Assembly (NCBI GenBank): GCA_047495785.1
Contig: JBLDXI010000028.1
Span: forward strand, 1,364,001 to 1,428,000
Direction: 5' to 3'
Source: Lepidodermella squamata
Taxonomy: Eukaryota > Gastrotricha
Length of the DNA: 64,000 nucleotides
Part shown: piece by piece, positions 35,127 to 45,370 of the stretch
Layout: every line of letters starts with the position of its first letter
Position numbering within the stretch: the first letter of the stretch is position 1
Notes under the pieces: model-generated
Database searches by the model: none
Seen by the model: only the letters and a program-made list of their open reading frames with translations
What the model was told of the DNA's origin: nothing
Made by a program: the position numbers and the translations under genes

Positions 35127-35954
35127 TTACTGGTCGAAATGGGCGCCGAGCACCTCACGGAGGGCCCACTGGACGAGTTCAGCAGCGCGTGCCTTCTGCT
35201 CAGGCGTGAACTTGACGAAGGTCGGATTGTTGTCCATGCGAGCCTTGGCGATCTCGAGCGCCTGCTGGTAGAATTTAGCCACCAAGTCGTTGGCGGTCGC
35301 TTCGCCGGTTTCGCGGCGCTTGCGGCCCAAAATGCCGAGGCATTGGACAATGAGGCTCTTGATGATGTCAGTCGGCGGCATTTGACCCTTGGCCAACATG
35401 GAAATGGCCTGGCCGAGAGAATCCAACAGCTGAGCACTGACCTGTAAAATTGAAAAAATTGATAACAAAAATTTAAAAAAATTTCTTGATAAATTTGATT
35501 TTAATTTAAATAAAATAAAATGAATTTTGAAAAATTCTTACGCTGATGCCGGTGTTGACTAGGTTGACAAGGCTGTTGTAGAGATCGGTCAGGTATTTAA
35601 GAAGGCGGCTAATCATGCCTCGCTGGGTCTTGCGAACGTACGACTGAACATCGGGCGAATCTTCAAGGCTCGAATAAGAACTCGGTCCGTTGATGCTTTC
35701 AATCAGTTTTGCAACCAGGAAATCGACCAAGTTGTTGATCTCATCGGTAATGCCAATAATCACTGCGGAAGAATTAGTTTAAAACTTGGTAATAAATTAC
35801 AGTATTTTTACTAACAATTTTTGATGAGATCGGCCAGAAATTGGTTCAGGTTGAAGCCGCTTAAGTCGGGCAGGCGAACCTCGGCCTGGGGTTCGGCGAC
35901 CGGGGCGCAATAGCCGACGGCCAAAAGGGCGCATAGTGCAACTACAAATTTCAT
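35127..35954 (-). CDS. Secreted helical protein, unknown family
   Basis: Three exons (35954-35816, 35762-35542, 35441-35127) give 224 residues. A clear signal peptide, MKFVVALCALLAVGYCAP, is followed by a mature chain that reads as a series of amphipathic helices (NLVDFLVAKLIESI, LLKYLTDLYNSLVNLV, AQLLDSLGQAISMLAKG). Near residue 160 is GRKRRETG, a furin-type basic site, so the chain may be cut into two. There is one cysteine in the mature protein. Codons are GC-ending like those of H1, which suggests strong expression. I do not recognise the family. It lies between two other secretory-pathway genes on the same strand. Confidence 0.85.
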
Positions 35955-36341
35955 TTTTTTATACACACCGAAAAAACTGTATATAATTATTTGAGGACGA
36001 AAACTGAAGAAGTGGTCTGTTTTTATCTCGTTTTCGAAACGCCTCTTTTTGGCGACATGCCGTGAGAACGCACCGTGATAACGCCACTATGCTTCGGGTC
36101 ACGGCGAGAACACCGGAAATTCGTGATAAAGAAATTTATCGAAAAAATTAATTGCGACAAAAAAATGCAAATTTAATTGCGTCTAGTCGCGCCGAATAAT
36201 TTATTATATCGCACAAAAATAAATTATTGCCTAATTAACCTATCTTGATTGAAAGCTAATTTCAAGAACTGAGATTGAGAGCCAATTTGTTTCATCACAT
36301 AAATAAGTTGAACAACCAAAATTCCAAATTTTCTTGGTCTT

Positions 36342-37637
36342 CTAGTGATGAGTCGGATCCGGGTGATCGGGTGTTCGATCATGCTCTTCGAGTTCACGTT
36401 CATACTGCAGCAGTTCCTCCTCGGTATAAACCGGACCCGTTTCATCAATAGTCTTCCAACCCTCGTCATGCGTATACTCTTTATCATCGGTTGATTGCAA
36501 GAATTCGTCCTTAGATATCAGATAATCTTGATCTTGATCGAGTCGATGAACATATTCTTCGCGCATCCTATTCATTTCTTCATAACGCTCGACCATATCG
36601 TGATCGGACGCATTGGGTCCGTAGACTTTATCCAGCTCATGTACGAACATAGCCTCAATTTCGGTCGGATCCCAATAACCGTCATCATTTATGTCTGAAA
36701 TTGAAAAAATTCCCAAAAAATAATTCAAAAATTCATATTTTTTACCGTGAAGTTTGAAGAAGGTTTTAGGATTGAATTCCTCCTTATCGAGATGGTCAAT
36801 ATCCTCCCAAACCTCCTCGAGTTGAGCCTTACTGCCGGGGTGATGTAGCGGCTCATGTTTCATCTCCTGTTCATGTTCTTCCTTATGCTTTTGCTTTTCC
36901 TTAGCCTGCTCCTCGGCCGTCATATTTTTGATATGATCGCGAAATTCATGCTCCTTTTCCATTTCGTACTTTTTGAATTCTTCGCGTCGCTTCTTGTCAA
37001 TAGCCTCCATGTCTCTCGTCGATTTTTTGATGAGCCGTTTAAGATCCTTCCGGCTAAAGGTCTCCCAATCTCGGTGGTCGATATGATCGGCAAAATCGAT
37101 CTTCAAAGGATTTTTGTCTGAAAACAAAAATTATTGATATAATTTTAATTTTAATTTTATATAAATTTTATGAAAATTCGAAAATCCATTTGACTTACGA
37201 TCTTTATCCATAGCAATGAGTTGAGCTTCTTTATGCGCGATTTCTCGAAGGCGTTGAACCTCGCGGCGTTTTATCTCATCCAACTTCGAGCGAACGTTAT
37301 GGCTGAGCAGATCAACGATACGCGAGACATTTTTAGGCTTCGCGATTTCTTCAGCTGTCATATTGGCGATGATTTTTTGGAATGTATCATCCTCCTCCAG
37401 CGCACTGACCACCTCACGGTAGTAGCGAGCGTACTCGAGGTCCGACTCGATCGTCTCATCATCTCGCGTATCTTGCGTGGTTGTTTTGAGAGTTGTAGTA
37501 GTGGGGGGTTGATTATTAACTTGATTCGGAATATGAGCCGTAGTTGTCCCAGTCGTTGGCGCCACAGTGTTCACGGGAGGCGCCACGATTTGCTGGACCA
37601 AAGCGAAAACCAAGGTTGAAAAAATTAAAATTTTCAT
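36342..37637 (-). CDS. NUCB: Nucleobindin, paralogue A
   Basis: Three exons (37637-37199, 37117-36746, 36694-36342) give 387 residues. A signal peptide is followed by a Thr-rich stretch, the nesfatin-like region (LEYARYYREVVSALEEDD, SHNVRSKLDEIKRREV), a basic/acidic helix with EEFKKYEMEKEHE, and PGSKAQLEEVWE. Two EF-hands follow: DINDDGYWDPTE (271-282) and DQDQDYLISKDE (323-334). The second has Tyr where glycine is usual, as in other nucleobindins. Nucleobindins bind calcium in the Golgi and ER and associate with G-alpha proteins. The C-terminus is shorter than in vertebrates and lacks the leucine zipper. Paralogue B, about 1.9 kb upstream, has the same exon phases and an exon 2 of identical length (372 nt). 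Confidence 0.94.
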
Positions 37638-39505
37638 TTTGAAAATTTGAATTGAACGTTCGGTTATTTCAGTTCTAGTGTCTAGTCTCTATTATATCAA
37701 TAGAGAAAATATGAAGTGAACTGATGACGAGTGCAGTGATGCGAGAAGACCCGGTGGGCGACGTGTTCATTTCAACAACAATCAGCCGGCAATACATATT
37801 TGTTTAGCTGCGCCTTTTTTGCCGAAAACAAAGTTATAGCGTGGAATATCCGATATTTGGGTGCTACTAACGCACTCGACAATTCGGCTTTTGCCACGTC
37901 AACCTTTCAGTCGATTTGTTCAGCAGAACTCCAACTAAAATCTTTTGCTAGGTATTCAGACTCTAAAATCCTCGGAAATATATAAGGTCCAAATCCTAAC
38001 TTTAGGACTCGCCTCCCAAAAATATGTTCCGAGCAGGTTTAGGGATGGTATTACTACTAGGGTTCTAAGATTGTTGGAACGGGCATACTCAATGATTTTA
38101 AAATGTCGGTATTGGATGATGACAGAATTATTGAACAGAAATTCAAATAAATAAACTTCAAATTCAAAATATTTTGTTTTATCCGATCATATCGAATCCA
38201 AAATACTATCATCATTAGTTTTAATTTGGATTAGTGACAAGGTTGACCGGATCGAAAGAAAAGTGGAAACCTTGGAGTTTTTAAACATTTGAATGGGTGA
38301 TCCTGGCGGGCCAATTTTTCTACCACAGGTAGCTCTGAGGTATGGCTAACGCCAGGTAATGGCTTATTCATTGTTCATTGTTGCGTAACAAAAATTGCAA
38401 ATTTACTTTTTTCCTTCCATAACAACCATGTGAGCCGTGGAAAATGAAGTGAATTTTTTGTTATGGAAATTCTTTGATTATTTTATATCCCGTTTATTAA
38501 ATACTTGGCAAGTATATTGCGCGGCCAGGGATATAATGTCACTGAGGAAGGACATTGTGTAGCCAGCAACGGCTATTCTCGACCTAATTTCCTTTGCCGA
38601 TATATTCTGAGAAGTTAATAGTGAAAAGTGGTTGCGAATTTTACACTTTCTCGCGCCAATTTCTGAGAGTTCAGGGGTTTTTCAGCGGCTAACCAGGCGG
38701 CCTTCCAGTAAAAAATTCCAGTAGAACAAAGTACAAACAAATTAGCAAAAAATCCTCATTTACGCCGTTCAACTTTTTATTTAACCATATCTTCTCGGTT
38801 ACAATTGCAACAAAATCGGAAAAACGCGGAATAATCATCGCACAGGCCCCAAAATAATCGCACGAATAAATATCAGACTGATATCCAAGGCTTATTTGTT
38901 AACCGTATTTTTACTTCATCAGATTTCTAAACAGGCACGATCTGTTATATCGCAACCTATACGACAAATATCGAAGACCAAGCCATAAAAGTACCAGGGT
39001 TATAGAACGAAAGAGGCAAGGCGGTTCATCCTCAACATGTCAACTCGAGTGATAATAATTTTTATGCATTTTTATCACAAATATATTATAATAAATAACC
39101 GACAACCCATAGAAAGAAAGAGACGAACACGAGAAGATTTTTTCAAGTCAATTTTTCATCGCCAAGAGCAGATCCATTCAAGAGCACATCAAGAATACTT
39201 GACATTTTATATATCAAATAATGAAGGTACCAAATAACGAATAGGAGGGAAGTGCGAAGCACCGAAATAAGACGCGGAGCAATAAATAACAATTTTCGAT
39301 ATTTTAATGAATTTAATTCTGATAGTTCGCTACCAATTAGCAGTTGATTTTTTGGTGTGGTTGTTGTGCTTTAGTTTTCACTCTCGAAGAATCAATCACA
39401 ATCGATAATAATAAATATTAAAAAATTCTATTCCATGATTGATCGAGAAATTGACCGAGATTCTAGCGAAAAAATGTCCAGAATCAGGTCAAATCTCCGA
39501 AATTT
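37638..39505. other. Intergenic region between nucleobindin paralogues
   Basis: About 1.9 kb of AT-rich sequence. It contains the paralogue A promoter and the paralogue B 3' end. Short open frames up to 69 codons show no protein-like features. No repeat shared with the neighbours was recognised by eye. Confidence 0.45.
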
Positions 39506-42219
39506 TTAGATATTATGCGGTGCTGCCATGCCTGGCTGGGTCGTTGATGGCGGCAGACGGTCATGGGCCTCCAGTTGGCGCTCGAATTCGCGAAGTTCGT
39601 CCTCCGTATACACCGGGCCTTCTTCATCGATAGTTTTCCAACCTTCGTCCTGCTCGAACTCAGGGTCGTCGGTCGAGTCCAAAAATTCCTGTAGCGAGAC
39701 GAGGTAATCGTTGTCCTTGTCGAGCTGTTTCACAAAATGCTCTCGCATGCGGTTCATTTCTTCGTAGCGCTCGACCATGTCGTGATCGGTCGCATTCGGG
39801 CCGTAGACTTTGTCGAGCTCAGTCGTGAACAGGGCTTCGATTTCAGCCGGGTCCAAATACCCGTCGTCGTTGATGTCTAAAATTGAGAGAGAATTTGAGA
39901 AGTCATCAAAAACAAGTTCGTGCTTACATTTTTCCTTGCGTTAAACACTGAATTTTCTCTCTAAAAAGTGTTTCCCACAAAAACCATTGAGGCTTGCGTT
40001 GGGTTTCTAATTCAGCAAATAATAACGTTTTGTACCCGATACTTCTAACGTGAATAAGGGAAGCCTCCCGCCGGAGATAAAGTACCCTTTGGCAGAAAAG
40101 ATGCCCAGAGCGGGGGTTACCGCCGTTCCCCTCTCCATCTTACGCTGTATCACTACGCCCTTCAGTTAGCGGCGGGGTCGCGCAGTCACCAGGCCTGTCT
40201 GCCAGGTTGACGACCATGGTAGAAGGAGAAAAGATAAGGGCATGCACTGTCAAACTAGTCTTGAACGAATGGCAGCAAAGGCGACTTGAAGCATCTCGAC
40301 ACGAGCCGGACATGGAAATGGACTTTATCGAAGTCAAGGACAAGAAGATAATCAACCCACAACAGTAGCTGCACTCATCGGTCAGGGTGAGGCGGCACCC
40401 CAGCGATGAGTCTTCTTCTAGTTTTATCATCGACTTGACGGAACTTGGGGTAGGGCAATCCGCGCCAGCCCAGTCAAGAAACAACACTGGCCCTACGAGG
40501 ACATACATCGGTTTCTGATCAGCAGCCGAAAATACACCGCCGGGCGGCGGAAAGACAAGGTGTGGCCGAAGCAACTAATGGAGTCGTACAATTGCTACTG
40601 GTGGCTATCCAGCTTTAGTTAAATACAAAAATTGTTTCTTAAGGCAGCATGCTATTTCGTGCCTTCAACATTCGAAGTTATTGCCTTTCCCTTCTGAGAA
40701 AATTACTCTCAGATCATCAGATCGTCTTCGAGTTCAATGCCAAGAAGAGCAATTTAATATTTACGTGTCTTCCTCAATAATACGCCCTCGATTTGAGAAC
40801 ATTGAGAACTATTGTGCCTAATAGTTCTTTGCGCTAAAACTTCGAAAAACTTCGCCGACCCCGCCAAGCGGTTTCGATTTCGTATCGATCCCAAACTGCT
40901 TTCTGGAGAATCACAACTGGAGTCGCCGCGTTCGCCTCAGCCAGCGACCTATCGGGGTGTTGGCGTCGTGTATTCCGTGAGAAAATAATTCACGCTACCA
41001 ACAACGTATAGGAATCAATTAATGCGGTATCGGCGAGTCAGAATCGCCATTCGCGATTTCTTACGATTGACTTTCTTTCTGGACTTGATAATATCTTGAC
41101 TTAGGTATATTATTCGATCACTTTTCAAATGTACGATTGCTCAGCCTGGCGATGCAAACTGATTTTTGGTGATCTAAGGTGTCTTTTCGAGAAATTTTGG
41201 TGTCAACCCTTTTTCACTTGTTAACAACAATTTAAAAATAATCATACCATGTAGCTTGAAGAAAACTTTCGGGTTGAAAGAATCCGCGTCCTGGTCATCA
41301 GCCTTCTCCCACACCTCCTCGAGCTGGTCCTTGCTGCCCGGGTGGTGCAGCGGTTCGTGCTTCATTTCCTGCTTGTGTTCCTGCTCGTGTTGCGCCTTCT
41401 GCTTCGCCTGCTCCTCGGCCGGCAAATCCTTGATTTTATCACGGAATTCGTGCTCCTTTTCCATTTCGTACTTCTTGAACTCCTCAGCGCGTTGCTTGTC
41501 GATAGCTTCCATGTCGAGACGGACCTTCTTGATGAGACGCTTCAAATCCTGAGGGCTGAATGTATCCATAGTTCCGTGATCAAGATGGTCGGCAAAGTCC
41601 ATCTTAAGACGATCGGTAACTGGAAAAAAATTGAAAAATTGATATTAAATTTGACAAATTGATTAGCCATTGATTATTTTAAATTAAAAAATTAAAAAAA
41701 AATCATTTTATTCTCCCAATTTGTCACAAATTAAAAATCGAATTAAAAAATTATTTCTAATTTTTCAATTTTTTTGAGGAAAAGTAATCAAAAAATTGAA
41801 AAACACTTGGAAATAATTTCGAACTTACTATTTTGCTTGTTCATTTCAGCCAGTTGGGCTTCTTTGCGGGCAACATCTCGCAACCGGTCGACCTCGCGGC
41901 GTTTCAGCTCATCGAGACGCGTGCGTATATTGTGGCCCAGCAAGTCGACAAAATTCGAAATAGAACCGTCCCAAATTTGCTCGGCAGTCATGTTTTGGAT
42001 CTTATTACGGAATCCTTCATCCTCCTCGAGCAAATTCACGACTTCACGCAGGTAGCGGCCATATTCCAGCTTGGTTTCGATGCTCTCTTCCTCCTGCTTT
42101 TCCTCCTTGGTATGCGGCTTCTCGTTCTCGGCTGCAGGTTCGTCGACGCGGTTGACAGGCGGCGCGACGATTTGTTGCGCCAGAACAAGGCCCAAAATCA
42201 AAATTATTAAATACTTCAT
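39506..42219 (-). CDS. NUCB: Nucleobindin, paralogue B
   Basis: Three exons (42219-41829, 41619-41248, 39876-39506) give 377 residues. The start at 42219 gives MKYLIILILGLVLAQQIVAPPVN, matching the paralogue A signal peptide; an in-frame ATG 17 codons upstream is less likely. The protein repeats the paralogue A layout: LEYGRYLREVVNLLEEDE, NIRTRLDELKRREVDRLR, a central EEFKKYEMEKEHE helix, PGSKDQLEEVWE, and two EF-hands, DINDDGYLDPAE (255-266) and DKDNDYLVSLQE (307-318). It is a tandem duplicate. Its second intron has grown to 1371 nt, against 51 nt in A, apparently by insertion of foreign DNA. Calcium-binding protein of the secretory pathway, as in the family. Confidence 0.94.
39930..41200. 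repeat. Inserted DNA in nucleobindin B intron 2
   Basis: The intron at this position is 51 nt in paralogue A but 1371 nt here. The extra DNA includes a GC-richer part around 40040-40600 with a 144-codon minus frame (40574-40140) and broken plus frames (for example LNEWQQRRLEASRHE). This looks like a degraded mobile element. I could not find terminal repeats or a target duplication and cannot name a family. Confidence 0.4.
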
Positions 42220-42626
42220 AACTAGAAGAATATTAAAAATAAATAGAATTTTAAAACAATTTTTTTTCAATCCCAGTGAAGACGAGAAGAAAGGCTTTTG
42301 TTGCGAAGAAAAATACTAGCAGTCCTCGAAGAAAATCGACAAAAACAACGCTACATCATTGCAGTCATAGTTAGTAATCATATCATAATAACGTAAAATT
42401 ATCATTATTTTTTTAGTCCAATTTTTCACAAAAAATAATAATATAAGTAAATATTTTATAATGAGCAATGGCAGGAACATGAATAGACACTATATAATGC
42501 CAAACAGATCAAACAAATCTCAGAAAAAAAAATGATAGAAAATCCGCCTTAAAATGATATGTATTTTTTCGCTGTCTAGTTATCTCCTGCTCTGAGTTTT
42601 TGTTTGATCTAAATGGCTTCAACGTG

Positions 42627-45287
42627 TTAACTAGCGTCATAGAATTGCACGCCATTGATACCGAGGTGACGGACGTAGAATGGCACAGGTAGGCAAACAA
42701 AGGCGGGTCGGTTGTAGAGCACTTCGTACGCGGCGTAGCACTCATTAGCCAACGCCTCGCCGGCACACGGGTCGACAAACACGGCATGCTGCGGCTCTTC
42801 AGCCTTCATAGGCCCCGCCTCATCGCTAAGAACGGTTTCATTAACCAACCCTGATGTCAAGTCAATCGACTCGTGAAGGCTCGGGTTGGCGCCGAATGAC
42901 GAGAGAACAGACAGCCACCCCTGCAGGGCTTCAACAATCGTTTTCTGCGAGCCATCGCCAGTTTTCGCCGCCAATTTTTGCTGGTCCAGTTGCTGTAATT
43001 TCGCCTTTTTCAGCAGTAAATTGTAAGCGGTTAGCAATGGCGTCGCACTGGCCGGACAGGTTTTCGCGCCCTCGTTTAACCGGACAATTTTTGTGAGAAA
43101 TAGGGCCAATTCTGACGATTTTTCGCATGTACCTTTCGATGGCATATATTTTTTAACGTTTTGTTGAACTGTTACGACTCGAGGGGCTTTCGCGGGTTCT
43201 ACCGGGGGCGGTATTGGGGTGCGATTGGTCAGTACTTCAGGTGAGGCGTGAACCGGGTTTTCGTTGTTGGTTAGTATCTGCTCACCTTTCACAGATTTCT
43301 GCGGGCTTTCTTCAGAATCGGTCACAGATAGCGATAAACCGGCTTCGGTAACAAAGTCAAACGTTCCCATAGCAGCATCCATCGTGGCTGCGATTTTCTG
43401 GAATTAATTTGAATTTCAAATAATTTATTCTAAACATGTAATTTATTTTACCTGAGATTCTTTTGAGCAGCAATATATAGCAGACGGGTCCATAGGATGA
43501 GCTTCGGTGTTGAAAACGTAACCGCCCGCATGAACAGTGCACTGACCATGTGGAGTATCAAAAGTTATCGGATCTTCGCCGTTCGAATTGATGAAATTAT
43601 CCAGATCGAAAACTAAATATAGATATTTCAAAGTTTCAGCGATCCAAAATGACTCCATTCGATTTTCTAGCGTGTGATCTCGCACGTTATGAAGTGAAGC
43701 GAATCCACATGGCGTTCGAGCTAATTGATTTATATTGTCTACCATTGTCGCTGCAGCTTCGAGATAAAACGGGTCTCTAGTAGCTCGATAACTAATGTTG
43801 AAAAAAATCTTCAATTTTTTGAAATTGAAGGAAAATTTAAAAATTACAGATAATATGTTGATTCAGCTAATTCGGGCCGAAGAGGGTACGCAGCCCGGTT
43901 TTCTTTGACTTCCCTCGCCGATAAATCGTAAATTTCTGGCAAGCTGCCATATTGCCGCCAGATTTCGAAATATTTACTGTAAATTTTAATAGCATCGTTG
44001 ATATTTCCAGTTATCGCCAAAACTCCAGGCCAAAAAGATTCGAGCGATTGGAAGTAGGGCCACGTGACTTGGCCAGTTTCCATCGATACCATAACGTGCC
44101 AGTCGCCTTTTCGTATATACTTATTTATCACATTTGCATATTCGTGAAACATGTAGAGTAAATCGGGTCGATCGAATAACGCGCCAGCTTTGGCTAGATA
44201 CTCGAAATAGCTATCGACTGCCGAGCCAATACTATGTAATAAAATATATCACATCAAAGTAACTAGATTAAAAACTTGAAGTATGATTACTGACACGTCA
44301 GATTTCAAATAAACATGTGTACGCAAGCGTTATCCTCTCGAATAAAATTAAATCAGGTGATGACGTGTTTACAATTTCAATTTGATTCATCACGTGAAAA
44401 TGTAATTGCTTTTGAACGTAAAGCGAGACAGCATAGAATTTCTGATTTTTTTTAGAGGGAAACTTCGAAAAATTTTCCCTTGAAAATCGCAAAATTCGAC
44501 GTTACTTACGTTGCATCGGTCGCAGTCCATTTCCCAGTTGAAGTATCAACATGATTTCCCACCAAGCCAGTTTTCGCATTTCGATGGTCCCATAATGAGT
44601 ATAACGCTCGAATGGCTACTCGTTCGAACTCCGGATCGCCTGTCAGCCGACTCAGCACTCCGAATTCAACCAAGAACGTGCCAACACTCGCTACGCAAGT
44701 TACCGGAGTTTCACCCTTTGGAACTCCATCGCGAAGATTAACTGTTCCATAAGGCATTCCGGTTTTTGTGTAGAAAGCTGGCAACAATTTCCGCGCGACG
44801 GCAACAGCAGCGTCGAGAAGAGGCCCAGAACACGGCCAGCCGGGTGAAGTATTGTAACCGGTTCTTTTCGCCATGAGGTGAGCTGATAACAGACCACCTA
44901 CCACTCTGATATTGGTTTCAAAAACCGAGACATTGATCGATCGATCGAGGTCTATTGAGTCGAGAATAATCGAAGCTGCGCGTTGAAATTCGGTGTGATT
45001 TCCGACAATAGCTAGCATGTCGAGAGAGTCGACCAGTGTCAGTGAATAGCTGCCGAATGTTTCCTGCCCATCGCAACTGAGCGGTCGCAATTCATCTCGC
45101 GGGAACGCATTGCTCACGTAACTGTTGTACGACTCATAAAACATCGACAAAACCTTGTTCCTGTAACGAGAAATCGTAATTATCAACAAAAATCATCAAT
45201 TCCAAGCGCAAACCTGTAGTGTTTGACGTCAACTGCATAGCTGGCCGAGAATAGAATCAAAGACAGGAAAAGCAATGAGTATTGCAT
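42627..45287 (-). CDS. EDEM2: EDEM2-like ER mannosidase (GH47)
   Basis: Five exons (45287-45214, 45160-44510, 44231-43848, 43791-43452, 43397-42627) give 739 residues. Exon 1 encodes a signal peptide (MQYSLLFLSLILFSASYA). The GH47 domain spans about 25-480, with SYSLTLVDSLDML, VFETNIRVVGGLLSAHLMAK, GWPCSGPLL, MPYGTVNLRDGV, TPVTCVASVGTFLVEF, GLVGNHVD, AVDSYFEYL, YPLRPELAEST, NRMESFWIAETLKYLYLVFD and FNTEAHP, the last carrying the calcium-binding Thr. These match EDEM2 more than EDEM1 or EDEM3. EDEM2 trims the first mannose from misfolded glycoproteins to commit them to ERAD. After residue 484 there is a 255-residue tail, partly acidic, with several cysteines, which the human protein lacks and I do not recognise. 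MCCC2-like lies 83 nt upstream. Confidence 0.94.
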
Positions 45288-45317
45288 AACATATCAATAA
45301 TCGAATCTCTCAACAGA

Positions 45318-45332
45318 CCTACGGCACAATAA
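45318..45332 (-). promoter_or_regulatory. Possible trans-splice acceptor before EDEM2
   Basis: On the minus strand TTATTGTGCCGTAG ends 30 nt before the EDEM2 start codon and about 53 nt after the MCCC2-like stop codon. This fits a downstream operon gene processed by spliced-leader trans-splicing. A very short 5' UTR intron is the alternative. Confidence 0.35.
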
Positions 45333-45370
45333 TTCAACGTATTTAAATAATTATTCAATACATTAAAATA

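Noticed and set aside
40140-40574. 144-codon minus frame in nucleobindin B intron 2
   Set aside because: No recognisable transposon or host domain; treated as part of inserted repetitive DNA rather than a gene.
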